Below are positions 44,649 to 56,890 of a stretch of 64,000 bases of DNA, piece by piece. How positions within the stretch are numbered: the first letter of the stretch is position 1; each line of letters starts with the position of its first letter. The stretch is from Posidonia oceanica (lineage: Eukaryota; Streptophyta; Magnoliopsida; Alismatales; Posidoniaceae): positions 46,820,001 to 46,884,000 of the forward strand of contig JAZBRS010000035.1 of assembly GCA_037176725.1 (NCBI GenBank). The letters are read 5' to 3'. The notes beneath the pieces are model-generated. The model saw only the letters and a list, made by a program, of their open reading frames with translations, did not search any database and was not told the origin of the DNA. Made by a program: the position numbers and the translations under genes.

Positions 44649-45640
44649 CCCCTTTCCGATTGATAGGATCATAAACTATCGCTTCCGATTGATAGGACCG
44701 TAAACTATCGTTCTTTGGCTGATATCCAAAACTATCACCCGCAGTTGTGTTATACGGCTGATATCCAGTAACTATCCCTTGCAATTGCACGTTCCGGTTG
44801 ATAGGACCGTAAACTATCGTTCTCTGGCTGATGATCCGAAACTCATCTTTGGCTGATACCCAAAACTATCACCTGCAATTGCGTTATATGGCTGATATCC
44901 AGTAACTATCACTCATGATTGTGCTTCCGGTTGATAGGACCATAAACTATCGTTCTTTGGCTGATATCCAAAACTATCACCTGTAGTTGTGTTATACGAC
45001 TGATATCCAGTAACTATCCCTCGTAATTGCACCTTCCGGTTGATAGGACCGTAAACTATCGTTCTCTGGCTGATGATCCGAAACTCATATTTGGTTGATA
45101 CCCAAAACTATCACCTGCAATTGCGTTATACGGCTGATATCCAGTAACTATCACTCATGATTGCGCTTCCGGTTGATAGGACCGTAAACTATCGCTCTCC
45201 GGCTGATATTTGAAACTATCCTACGCAATCATGTTTTCCGGCTAATATCCAGTAACTATCACTCGCAAACGCCCTTTCCGGTTGATAGGACCATAAACTA
45301 TCGCTCTCTGGCTGATATCCAAAACTATCACGGGTATTTGCATTTTCTGGCTGATATCCAGTAACTATCACTCATGATTGTGCTTCCGGTTGATAGGACC
45401 GTAAACTATCGCTTCCGGTTGATAGGACTATAAACTATCACTTCCGGTTGATAGGACCGTAAACTATCGCTCTCCGACTGATATTCGAAACTATCCTGCA
45501 CAATCATGTTTTCCGGCTGATATCTAGTAACTATCACTCACAACTGCACCTTCCAGTTGATAGGACCGTAAACTATCGCTTCCGGTTGATAGGACCGTAA
45601 ACTATCACCCCCCGGCCGATAAGTTCGATATCTTATCACC
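44317..45640 (+). repeat. Array of about 36 short hairpins in element A
   Basis: The first seven units (44325-44577, spacing about 39 bp) have GATAAG-TCCGATAT-CTTATC. An ATCA tetranucleotide run covers 44578-44648. Then about 29 units use three stem-loop types: GATAGGACCGTAAACTATC, GATATCCAAAACTATC and GATATCCAGTAACTATC, plus GATGATCCGAAACTCATC, where GATGA pairs with TCATC. From 44690 to 45176 the order of types repeats every 242-244 bp. The unit sequence differs from the array of B, but position, stem length and loop style agree. Confidence 0.86.
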
Positions 45641-45959
45641 TTCTTCGCGTGACTTTGTTTCAGGAAGACAGAGTCCCGCATCTCCCCATGGTAGGAGAGG
45701 ATGCCCCTCTCCCCTCGCGCTTCTTTTTGCTTGCTTGCTTCCCCGGGCGGGGACAGGCTGCCTCCCTTTTTCCCTCTTTGTTGCGCAAGTTTGGACTAGC
45801 TGCCAAATTTTTGCGCTGCATTGTAGTTTCTCTTTTAGCATTCCTTTTGCATCAATTCTGCACTTCTTTTTCTAACATTGCATGCAAGTCTAACATCATC
45901 AGCATCATTTGCATTGCATCAGCATACATTGCATTCCATCTGCACGCTTAACCTCGCTC
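45641..45959 (+). other. Element A 3' untranslated region before PPT
   Basis: No gene. Pyrimidine-rich text, then TTGCATCAGCATACATTGCA words like those before the PPT of B. Confidence 0.6.
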
Positions 45960-45972
45960 AGGGAGGGGCATC
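45960..45972 (+). other. Polypurine tract of element A
   Basis: AGGGAGGGG then CATC, identical to B, directly before the 3' LTR, whose first base is A where the 5' LTR has T (AGTTGACACC against TGTTGACACC). Confidence 0.85.
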
Positions 45973-48900
45973 AGTTGACACCCCATTTTGACAGGTTGAT
46001 TTAGTGGAATCCTTCTAGTGACTTCTGAACCTTAGAAAAAACCCAAAACCACATCCTTCTTTCCAAATCAAACCCAAAACTAAACCTAGAATCACATCCA
46101 TTTCCTAAACCCAAAAACCACCCAAAAACCATAGGAAAACCCATCCTTCCTAACCTAGAAAACCCTCCAAAAAATCCTTAGAATTTCAAACCAAAACCAC
46201 TCCCAAAAACCCTAGAAAACCTAGGTAAAACCCCCTTTTTCTAGACCCAAAAACCCTTCCAAAAACTTGCCAAAATCCCACTTCAAACCCTAGGTTAAAC
46301 ACAAGAAACCCAACATCACACACTCACCCAATCCCACTTCATTTCCAAGCCTTTATCCTCCCCATCTTTCCAAATCATCCTTTTCTCTCTCCAAAATTAT
46401 TCTTTTCTCACTCCTCTCTATCCTCCTTCTTATTCTCCTTCATTTCCTTCCCATCTCTCTCCTTTTCTTGCTTGGCAGTGGGCCCACCTTGTGCATCTTT
46501 CCTTCCTGTATTTTATCTGTATTTTTATTTTATTTTTATCTTATCTCTTGTTTTTCTAATATTTAATTTCTTTCCTCCCCTCCCTTTCTTCTTTCTTTCT
46601 TTCTTTTCTTCTTCTTCTCCTTTTCCTTTCTTCCACTAAACCTTTAAAACTCTAATTAAAAAAGGAAAACAAAAGAGAAACAAATCAAAACCTTAAAAAG
46701 AAATAATTAAAAGAAAACTTAGACAAACAATTAAAAGAAAAATCCAACTAAAAGCAACTAAAAAACTAAGAATGCAATCTAAAAAATATAAAAAAAACAA
46801 GATGAAAATGCCATTAAAAACAAACAAAACAAAAACATAATCAAAACAAACAAAAAGCAAAAACCCTTTTCAAAATAACAAAAAACAAATCCTAGGAAAA
46901 AAGAAACAATTAAAAACCCTAGGATAAGTAATTAAAAAACAATTGACAAATCTAGGGAAACAATTAAAACTTAAAACAATTTAAAAGACTTAATTAAAAA
47001 GGAAAAAAGAGGAAAAATTTAACAAGAAAAACTTAACTTAAAAACAATTAAAAAACTTAACAAACATTTAAAACAAACTTAAAAAAATAATTTAAAGAAA
47101 ACTTAAGAAACATCATAAAAACTAAAATCAAAGCTAAAACCCCTCTCAACACTAATTAACTAATTAAAAAACAATCCTTTAAAAATCTTATTAAGAATCC
47201 TAACCTAAAAAACAACCACCCTAAAATATCTCCAAATCTTTTTTATTTTTATTCCAATCTTTTTTCCTTTCTCTTCTTTCATTCTCCTTCCCTTTCTTTC
47301 TTATTTTTCATTTCCATTTCTTTTGCCGGCCCGGCCCACTCCTGCACCTCCTCCCCTCCTTCCCTTCTTTTCTTTTTTCTTTCTTTCTTTCCTTTCCCAC
47401 GGCCCAGCCCGCTCCACCTGCCTACTACCTCCTCCTTCCCTCCTTTCCTTCTTCTTCCTTCTTCTTCTGCTTCTTCTTCTCTCCCGCAAACCAGAACAGC
47501 ATTCCCTCTCGGATTTAAAATCCAAATTCTCCCCCTCCATCACCTCCAGCAACAGCACCCTCTCCTCTCTCACCCTCTCTCAGCCTTGGCTACATTTTCC
47601 GCTGTAGCATTTACTCGGGCTGTCGTGCGTCGTCTCGCCGGCCAGCACCTCCAATCAGCTGCAGTCTCCCCACCTGGTGGAATTTGAAATCCACCAGCAC
47701 CCATGCCTCCCAATAAAACCAGCCCTTCAGCATTCCTTCCACCACCTTTTGCCATCTGAGTGCAGCAACCAGAGAGAGCGTGAGAGCCCCAGAATTCCCT
47801 TCCTCCTCCTTTGCAAAAATTCAGCATCTTCCTCCTCCTTCCCTCTGAAATTCAGCCCTCCATAGACCTTCAAACCCCAGCAAATCCATCCCCAAACTTC
47901 ACCTGACATCCAGCAATTCATCTCCACCCATTCCACTCCCTGAATCAACCTAGAAACACCCAAAACTCCTCCATTCTCCTCCACAGAACTCATCACCATC
48001 CATCCCAGAATTTCCAACACCACAGACTCCAAAACTCTCCCCAGATCTTCCCAGCAACTCACCCCCAACTTCCCAGACCCCTCGGCCTTCAACCCAGCAA
48101 CTCACCACAGCTCCGACAACCCACCACAAACACCTATACCATCTCCTGCTCGAAAATCACCCAGCCAGCAAACTCCCTCCACAGGCTTCCACTACCCAAT
48201 TCAAGCACTTCCACACCTTCACCAGACACCCAGCTACCCACCGGAGCCCTCCACTCAGCCCAAGGAGCAACACTTCACTCCCCCCACCTCCGGCAGACTC
48301 CAGTACACCCAAAAAATCCCATTTCCTCCGCCGGCCAGCAAACTCACGTCCGAGCATCCAGAAAGCACCGGAGCGTCACTAGGAGTCGGTCCTGACCCTC
48401 GTGTGCTGCCCAAGACGCCTCCAGCTGCCGGACCATCACCGCCGTCGCTTGGAAAAACCACTGACATCGGGGGGACAACTCAGCCGTTGAAACAGGTATC
48501 TCTTCGCCTGCGTAGCTTAGTTTTCTTCTTCTTCTGCTTCCCGACCCATTAGAATAGGGTTCTGGTCTGCGTCGCACGAAGTCGTCACCGCCGAGGACCT
48601 GTCTTCTCCGGCGAGCTTCTGCGCGCAGATCACCGCTCCAGCCCGCTCGTCCCTCGCCGTCGATCCTCCGAGCATCGTGGAGCTTCCAGCAATGCCGTCC
48701 TGCCCTCCGTTTCCACCGTCGACACTTCCTGCCTCTGGTCTGCTTCCAGAGCTTCTGCAGAGCTTCGCTGCCTCCTCCGGTCTACTCCAGCGCCCGTCAT
48801 GGCCCGACGACATGCCTCCAGCCTCCGTGCACCTCCGGCGCAGCTCCCCAGCACATCAGCACCGTCCAAGTGTGCCTCCTTCTCCAACACCGGCCTCTGG

Positions 48901-51813
48901 TTTCTTAGCTACAGTGTTTCGATTATTTTATTTCCGTTCATTTCGTTTGCGTTTTATTTTTCCTTAACTTATGAATTTTTTCCATGAAATTGCATTTTCA
49001 CCTTGCTGTTTTGTTTATTTGCTTTCCAATCCTGCCACAGTTTAAGATTCATTTAAATCTGAATAAAAACCATATGAAATTGCATGAAAAATATGTAGTT
49101 TCACTTATTTGCATGTTAGTCCTACTGTTGTATAAAAACTTATGTTTTCTTTTAGTTTAAGCCCAGCTCTTTATTTTTATTACTTGTTAGTCCTCTGCAG
49201 TTACAGCTTTTTTAGTTTTATTTATTTCCAACCCAGTTATTTATTTTATTTGCATGTTGATCCTGCTCTAGTTCAAACACTTTTCTGTTTTTTTATTTTC
49301 CAGTCCAGCAACTATTTTATTTTGCAACTGAGTCCTATGATTGTTAAATGTCATTTAAATATCTGCTTTTACCTTATTACATTGCTTTTTAGTCCTTCTT
49401 TTTATTTTCTTTGCAATTCAATCCTCTATTTAGTTGTAAAATTCATTTAATTTCTTATTTTACCTTATTGCATTGCACTTTTATCCTGCTTTATTTTATT
49501 TTTGCACTTTAGTCCTCTGTTTACATTCGCAGCATCATTTAATTGCAATTTTTCCTTATAAAATTGCATTTTAGCCCCAACATCATTTAATTGCATATTT
49601 TACCATATAAAATTGCATTTTAGCCCCTACATGTTTTCAAATTACATTTTAGTCCACTATTTGTATTCACAGATCATTTAATTGCATATTTTACCATATA
49701 AAATTGCATTTTAGCCCCTGTATATTTTTAAATTGCATTTCAGTCCTCTACAGGTTTAGAAAAATCATTTAATTGCATCTTTACCATATTAAATTGCATT
49801 TCAGACCCTGCATTTTATTTTAATTGCATCTAGACTCTCAATTTTTCAAAAACATTGCATATAGGCCCCTAATTTTTCAAAATCATTGCATATAGGCCCT
49901 TAACTTTTCAAAAGCATTGCATTTAGGTCCTTAACATTTCAAAATCATCACACTTAGGTCCTTTCTTGCATTTTTGCATGCATTGCACCCATGCATCACT
50001 GCACTTAGCATTTTTGCACACTTTTAAGCACTTTTAGCTCCCATGTATGTGGGAGGACCTATTCGGCACACCCCTAGGACCCCCTTTACACTTAGATCCC
50101 TTCTTCTCCCCTAGCCCTTGCGCCTTCTACCTTGAAGCCTGGATATCTCCCAATCGGGCCGTCGGATCTTCTCAACCAAGTTACCTGGACCTCCCTGGTG
50201 GAGCGCACTTCAATGCTGACCAAGTTCACCTCAGATCAGGCTTCAGATCTCCAAGGTAAGTCCTTCTGAACTCCTGCACAGCATCTCTTTTGCATATCAT
50301 TTGCATTGCATGCATTGTTTTCGCACCGCGTTTTCATGCATGTACATTAGGACTCCCTCTTCTTGTCTATACACTCTACTCCCTCTTTTTGCGTACTCTT
50401 AGTGTTTTTGGGTTGAGTTTCCCCTGTATTTACTACTAATTGCGACCTTCTCTCCCTTTTCCACGATCCGATTGCACCGCGAGCTTTTGGCAGCGTGCAA
50501 GACATATCGTGGGACACTTTGGTGGGAAACAGTCACAGAATAGTGGTGATTCCTCCACTTGCTTTCTTTCCCCCTTGTAGGTCTTTACACCTGCAATGTG
50601 TGGTCCTTAAGCAGTGTTTGTTCTCACAGTTGCACCGCTTGCCTCTCCTTACTTCTCTTGCTCTCCTCTTTGCATGTTTTACATCTGCATTGCATGGCTT
50701 TTACGATGTTTTGTTTCACCTGTTTCTTGCACTGTTTTGCATGCCCGCTTTCTTTTTTGGCACCGTTTTGCATGCCCGCCTTGTTTCTTACACCGTTTTG
50801 CGTGTCGACTTTGTTTCTTGCACCGTTTTGCATGCCGACTTTGTTTCTTACACCGTTTTGCATGCCTGCTTTGTTTCTTGCACCATTTTGCGTGCCTGCT
50901 TTGTTTCTTGCACCATTTAGCGTGCTGGCTTTGTTTCTTGCACCGTTTTGCATGTCTGCTTTGTTTCTTGCACCGTTTCACGTGCTTGCTTTGTTTCTTG
51001 CACCGTTTTGCGTGCTGATTTTGTTTCTTGTACCGTTTTGCATGCCTGCTTTGTTTCTTGCACCATTTTGCGTGCCGACTTTTGTTTCTTGCACCATTTT
51101 ACGTGTTTGCTGTTGTTTTCTCTTGCATGTCACCTGCATTGCCTGGTTTTACTGCTGTTTTGTTTTATCGCCTGTATTTGCATATAGGGCAGTGATGCTT
51201 ACTGCTTGGAGTTCTCACGAACCAGGGTTCACCCGGTTCAGAACACAGACAGCGTTGCTAAGCGCTTAGATAGCACGTTTAATTCCTTGCACGCATTCCC
51301 TTCACTTAGAGCACACCTATGAGCATCTAATTAGGCATTCATGGCACTTAGGCATTCAAAATCTGCATTTCCCTGCATATGCGAGCGTAAGCCTAGAAAG
51401 ACCGATTCTCGGGCGTATCGGGGGTGCCTAACACCTTCCCCGCACGTAACAGGAGTCCTTGCACTTTCTCTTGGTCCGCAATGACCATATTGCCCTTATC
51501 TTAGGCATGAGTCATATCATTTGCATTCATTTGCATTTCTTTTCTTTTGCATTGCATCGTATTGCATCCTTTGCTTGGTTTTGTGTGTTTATTCACGCAT
51601 TTCCCCGACTTTCCTTGTTTCCCGACTTAATAGACACAGTGGCGACTCTGAATTGTCTTATCTTCTTCTTTTCTTTCCTTTTTTTCCCTTTTTAAGTGTT
51701 TTCGAGTTAAGTCTTCCTTCTCGGACACAACCGCTAATAGTGAATGTGATTCCGATCGATGCACGCGAGCTTTGGCATCGTGCATGTACAATCCGAACAC
51801 CGGGATTACTACA
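45973..51813 (+). repeat. Element A 3' LTR (5841 bp)
   Basis: Matches 692-6575. In the first 80 bases six differences are visible, mostly transitions. One repeat unit is missing near 49578. Intron candidate 50256-50580, 30-bp array 50715-51112, conserved block 51386-51458, U5 PBS-like motif 51650-51659. Ends GGATTACTACA followed by the AATGG duplication. Confidence 0.92.
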
Positions 51814-51818
51814 AATGG
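51814..51818. repeat. Target site duplication of element A (right)
   Basis: AATGG, identical to 687-691. Confidence 0.92.
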
Positions 51819-53230
51819 CCAAAGAACCCATTGGATTCCGGCGAGAGGCAAGTGGAGGTGGGGAGGACAGTTTGGACGTCCATTTTTTATAGAAATTGCA
51901 TGTTTATATTCGTGGATGTCTATTCCTGCTTGTGGAATGATTTTTGTTTGGATTCGTTTCAATTTGAATTGATTCTTAATCTGAATGCTCTGTTAGGGCG
52001 TTGGATGCTGATTCTGGTGCGTCTTACGTAAGATGCTGCCAAGGCTAGCGTCCAACACCCCTGATGTTGATTTCCCATATTTTCTTTCATAAAATGATTG
52101 GATGCTTCCTAATATTTGATTTATGATGCATGCTGATATTTTGACCTATCCTTATTATGTTTGTTTCATAAAAACATTTGGTAAAAATAACCATGTCATG
52201 GTTCTGAGATTTATCATAAAACTTGTTTTCAGGGTGTAAGACACCAAGGGCGCAACGTCTTATGTAAGACATTGTGTTCAGTAGCGTCATACATTCCTGT
52301 TCAGATTTCTACAAATTTTTCCTCATCAAATGCTTTTTTATTAATATCTGAGATCTGATATGTGATGCTTGCAGCCAATCTGAGCCTTATTCACATGTGA
52401 TTTTAGCTTTCTATTGGTTTCCTTGGGCTTATCTGCTTGGGGGTTTAGTTGACTCATTTACAAACTGTCATCTTTTGAAAGGAATCTTTGGAAATGTTTG
52501 ATTGAGTTTGTAGGTTGATATTGGAGTGAATATCCTGATTGCATATCATCTCCCCATCGTATTTTGATTTTTTCATGAATTAAATAAGAGGTCTGTTAAT
52601 TTCAAAGAAGCCATATTATATAATCTGTGTTTTATGTGTTAGACGCAGGATACTGTGCGTCTTACATAGGACACTGGGAATCCCAGCATCCAACACTTTT
52701 AGTAAACAGAATTTCATTTTAGAGTTTTCCGACATTGTTTTTGGGTCTGTTTGCTTTGATTTTAATCATCCAACATGATTTACATGTCTACAGTGTTTTG
52801 AGGCATTTTACTTTCACTTTTGACTTATTTCAAAGATATTTAGCAAGTTTTCAAAAGGCATATAGCATATTTTCACTTGGCATGGCATTATCGGCTTTAG
52901 GTGTATAGTAAATGGCATCATTACTGACATTAGCCACAAACGAACGGAATAGCCCAGAAAGACAGACTCTCTCGGGTGCATGGGGGTGCCTAACACCTTC
53001 TCCATGCGTAATAGGAGTCCTTGCCCGATCTCTAGCCCGTAATGACCTTGTGTCATATCCTTTGCATTTTATTTATTTTATATGTTTTTCCCGGTTTCCT
53101 TGTCTTCCTGTTTTCCAAGTAGACTAGGTGACGACTCCAAGTTTTGTTTTCTTTTCTTCGGCCTTCGCCTGTTTTCTTCATCTTTTTGCCGTGACCAATG
53201 ATTTGGCTCAAACCGAGCCATTCGGTCGCA
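51819..53230 (+). repeat. Element D LTR, right part
   Basis: Continues 1-686. Three twin-hairpin modules of exactly 57 bp lie at 52000-52056, 52236-52292 and 52638-52694, using GTTGGATGC, GTAAGAC and GTTAGACGC arms. The conserved 70-nt block is at 52951-53022 and the U5 motif TGACGACTCC at 53129-53138. The LTR most likely ends at GGTCGCA 53230, because from about 53231 the text is the reverse strand of element C integrase. Being in plus orientation it is not an LTR of C. Confidence 0.78.
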
Positions 53231-53759
53231 TGGTTACAATGACCATTCGAGGCAGCAGGATGTATAGCACCGATGACATCAATCCCCCTGGTGGAGAAAG
53301 GTCATGGCAACGACATGTTATGTAGCTGCTGTGGGGGAGCACGAATAAAGTTACCATGGATCTAGTAGATTTGGCATCTACGCACAAACTAGCAGCAGTC
53401 TGCCTCCATGGTTGACCACAAGTAGCCTTGGAGCATGATCTTCATAGCCAGCAGCACGCCATTCATATGAGGGCCACAGGTCCCTGCATGTACTTGGAGC
53501 ATCAGCGTGTCAGCCTCCGTCTTGCCCAGGCAGCGTAGGAGCATCTAGTTGTAGGATCTTCTATATAGCTGCCCTGCTCCTATCACATACTTCGACACCA
53601 GACGTGCCAAAGTCCTTCTATCTGCTACTGAGGTGCCAGGTGGGAGACTGCCAGATTCCAGGAAGACCTTGATGTCATGGTACCATGGTTGTTCATCTGC
53701 TGGATCTGCCTCTTCTATACTCATGTAGTGTGCAGGCTGCTTCATGCGAGTAACTGATA
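53231..53759 (-). pseudogene. int: Element C integrase, N-terminal part
   Basis: Minus-strand reading gives EEADPADEQPWYHDIKVFLE, TLARLVSKYVIGAGQLYRRS, GTCGPHMNGVLLAMKIMLQG, then IDVIGAIHPAASNGH before the break at D. The zinc-binding part and first catalytic Asp are present; the second Asp and Glu are not in the window. TAG stops occur near 53545 and 53398. Confidence 0.85.
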
Positions 53760-54249
53760 CATCCACTGCACGGTCTTTAGGTATGCTGAGCCAGGACGCC
53801 AAGGTTGCTAATGTGTCTGCATATGCGTTCCTTGCTCTGTTCATGTACGTGAAGCAGATACTTTCAAATTCTTCTATCAGCTTCAACAGGTATTCGTGAT
53901 ATGGTACAAGCTTTGGATCTTTTGTCTTCCAGTTGCCATTCACTTGGGAGATCACTAGCATGGCATCGCCGTGCACATGTAGCTTCTGCACCTTATACTC
54001 GAGTGTGACCTTCAATTTCAGGATGCACGCTTCATATTCTGCTTTGTTGTTGGTGCATTTAAAGGTCAGCTTCCTCATAAAGGGAATCATCCGCCCCTAC
54101 GGTGGTGTCAGCACTATGCCTACGCCTCGACCTTTTTTGTTGACAGCACCATCAAAGTACAACTGCCACTGCTCTTGGTCTTCAGGGTCCTTCTCATCAG
54201 AATTCTCCATAGTGAAGAGGATATCCTCGTCAGGGAACTGCATCTGGAG
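53760..54249 (-). pseudogene. Element C archaeal-type RNase H
   Basis: Minus-strand words: LYFDGAVNKKGRGVG, TNNKAEYEACILKLK, HGDAMLVISQVNGNWKTKD and NAYADTLATLASWL, so all four acidic positions are kept. A TAG near 54100 interrupts the frame (a Gln or Trp position in relatives). Confidence 0.88.
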
Positions 54250-55960
54250 AGGCTAATATTCAGGAAGGGGAAAGTCGGCCAGGTGATCCGCCATGGCTTG
54301 CCCCTTCATAGATCTCTGCGTGACGAAGGTGATGTCGTACTGAGACAGCAACACCTGCCACTTGACACATCTGCCCACCATAACTGGCTTCTGGAAGAGG
54401 AATTTAATGGGTTCATGCCGACATAGAAGCTGAACTGAGTACGCCATCATGTAGTGCCTCAGCTTCTGTGCAGCCTAGACAAGAGATAGGCAGGTTTTCT
54501 CTAGTGCTATACCTGGCTTCGCAATCATTAAATTTTTTGCTCAGGTAATAGATGACACGCTCCTTTCTACCCGATTCATCATGTTGGCCCAAGACTATGC
54601 CCATGGAGTGCTGTGTGGTAGAAAGGTAGAGAATTAGAGGTCTCCCTGGCGTGGGAGGAACCAAAACATGAGGCTTAATAAGGAGCTACTTGATCTTGTC
54701 AAATGCAGCCTAGCACTCCTTGCTCCAGTTGATCTGTGCATTCTTTCTCAGGAGCTTGAAAATCGGCTCGCAGATGGGCGTAAGCTGCACAATGAACTGA
54801 CTGATATACTGTAACCGCCCCAACAGGCCTCGAATCTCCTTTCCAGTTCTAGGAGGTGGCATCTCTACGATGGCTTTTGCCTTGCTCGGGTCCACCTCAA
54901 TTCCCATTTGGCTGACAATATACCCCAGGAGCTTTTCGGATGATACCCCGAAGACACATTTGTTGGGGTTGAGACACAGCTTGTATTTCCTTAAGCGGTC
55001 AAAGAGCTTCTCTAGGTAGACGAGGTGATCCTCGAGCTCTTTGGACTTGGTAATCATATCGTCCACGTAGACCTCCACTTCTTGGTGCATAAGGTTGTGG
55101 AACAGTGCTGTCATAGCCCTTTGATAAGTTATGCCAGCATTGTTGAGCCCAAACGGCATAACTTGGTAGAAGAAGACTCCCCAAGGGGTGATGAATGATG
55201 TCTTCTCCATGTCTTCTTCTGCCATTCTGATCTAGTTATAGTCGGAGAAGCCATCCATAAAGGAGAGCATTTTGTGGCCCGTCGTGTTGTCGACTAGGAC
55301 GTCAATGTGTGGCAGTGGGAAATCATCCTTAGGACTTGCCTTGTTTAGATCCCTATAGTCGATGCACATGCAAACTCGGCCATCTTTCTTGGGCACTGGC
55401 ACAACATTTGCAAGCCATTCAGGGTATAGGACGACCTTGAGAAAACTGACGTTGTGCTGCTTCATGATCTCTTCTTTGATTTTGAGCAGCCATTGTGGTC
55501 ACTATCTCCTCAGCTTCTGCTTCATAGGCTTTGCATCTGGATTCAAGGGCAGGTTGTGCACTACTATCTCGACGTCGAGGCCGACCATATCTTCATAGCT
55601 CCAGGTGAAGACATCTGCATATTCTTTCAAGAATGTTATGAATTCTGCTCTGGCCTGGGGCGACAGTTGGGCACTGATGCAAACCTCCCTGGCTTCCTCG
55701 ACTGTGCCAATGTTGATGACCTCTGTCTCTTCTTTGACATGGAGGTTAGGGCCTTTTGGATCGTCGTCGTAGGGCCGGAACTCAGGCAATGGTTCATCAT
55801 TCTCATCTATGCCCGTATCATCCTCCTCTCCATATGCAATGAGTTCCAAGAGGATCTCCTTCTCAAAGGTTGGGTCTGTTATATCGAAGGAGTGTATATG
55901 TTCCGCTTCTTGGCCCTGGTGATGCTTCAGGATGGTCATGCTCACCTAAGTGTTTCTATA
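54250..55960 (-). pseudogene. pol: Element C reverse transcriptase and gypsy RNase H
   Basis: Minus-strand reading: FDITDPTFEKEILLELIAYG, CIDYRDLNKASPKDDFPLPH, FMDGFSDYN, MAEEDMEKTSFITPWGVFFY, active site YVDD at 55058-55069, LLGRLQYISQFI, then RNase H with TTQHSMGIVLGQHDESGRKE. Stops include TAG just before the IRMAEED motif (CAG in relatives), TAG in EEC-AAF and KIK-LLI (both Gln in A), TAG in SLV-AA (Trp) and TAG-TGA at 55495-55500 in place of Trp-Arg. A small indel lies in the RNase H near 54440-54500. Confidence 0.9.
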
Positions 55961-56890
55961 TCCTCGGTGAGCGACCTCTGCTCTGGCAGTCTCCTCTACC
56001 TGCCCTGCTACTGCTGCCGCTGCTTGTGCTGCTAACTCTACTGCTGTTTGTGTTGTTGTCTGTGCTGGGGTGTATGTTGTTGCTTGTGCTGCTGCCTCCT
56101 CCTGTGCATTTTCGGATGTGCTTGCGATGAGTATATTGGACTAGCGACTGATCTATGTACTGCTGCTTGCTGCACTGCCTGAGTGGGGCATGTGCTGCAC
56201 AAACCACCTAGACCCGCCTCCCAGCTGTAGAGTGATTAACTCTTCTGGTCTGGTGGGGGTCGCTGTTAGATCTTCCTCTAAGACCATGATAGGAGTATGG
56301 TCTTTTCATGGGGAGGGATCCGTAGCCACGGCTTTCCCTTTCTTCATCGCCTGATGCTTTACGAGATCATCTGCCAGCGATGCTAGCTGCTCTCGGTACA
56401 ATAGCTCCAAGTCTCCCATCATAAAGTCAATATTAGCCTTTGTAGCCGCTCCTCCTTCCTTATCTGAGGGCGAGTCAACATAGTAGGCATTGACGGCATC
56501 TGGCCCTGGCTCAGCTGCTAGGTGTACCACTACTCGAGGAGCTTGCTCTACTGTCGACTGCACTGTCTGGCTGTCTGGCTGGCCTTCTGGCATGGCTGAC
56601 TGCAGTGCTGTGGCAATCTGAGATGCAAATAGGCTGGATAGTGGTGCAATTGATGGGTGTGCTGGCAAGGTTACTGCTGCTGTTGATGGACTGGTGGGAG
56701 CTGCTAGGTGTGCCTGATCTATCTGTACCTCAGACTGCTCATCATCTGAATAGTAGTCTTCGATACAAACGAACTCCTCTGTCGGCAGTGGGGAAGTCTG
56801 GCACGACACTTGTTGCGCTGTGGCTTGACTGCTGCTCGAATCAAGGGTACCTGCACTGGTAAAGTTAGTGAGGTCCTGAGGGATGGTCAT
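55961..56890 (-). pseudogene. Element C protease-RT spacer
   Basis: Minus-strand frame from 56890 has TIPQDLTNFTSAGTLD, EEFVCIEDYYSDDEQSE, an Ala/Pro/Ser-rich stretch, NAYYVDSPSDKEGGA and GDLELLYREQLASLADDL. The part from 56300 to 55961 is Ser/Thr/Asn-rich with many CTGCT words. The order matches the spacers of A and B. Confidence 0.7.

Larger units (their letters stand above)
692..51813 (+). mobile_element. Element A: Tat/Ogre-like LTR retrotransposon, interrupted by element B
   Basis: Two LTRs of about 5.9 kb in the same orientation, a perfect TSD, a tRNA-Arg PBS and a purine tract at the 3' LTR define the element. It spans 51.1 kb, but 15382-39624 is the later insertion of element B plus one TSD copy, so the original element was about 26.9 kb, at or beyond the top of the usual Ogre size range. 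Order: 5' LTR, PBS, leader, gag, protease with G-patch-like segment, spacer, RT-RNase H, archaeal-type RNase H (split by B), integrase, PMD-like ORF, hairpin array, PPT, 3' LTR. All gag-pol parts carry stops and frameshifts, so it is not autonomous now. Confidence 0.93.

Noticed and set aside
44300..44703. ORFs of about 125 codons over the first hairpins of array A
   Set aside because: Repeats of 38-39 bp plus an ATCA run yield ISPISYH and DKSDILS strings; a by-product of the array.
51819..53230. Possibility that this LTR is the 3' LTR of element C
   Set aside because: The conserved LTR block and U5 motif are in plus orientation here and in minus orientation in the C LTR, the sequence is not similar to LTR C, and it interrupts integrase instead of following a PPT.
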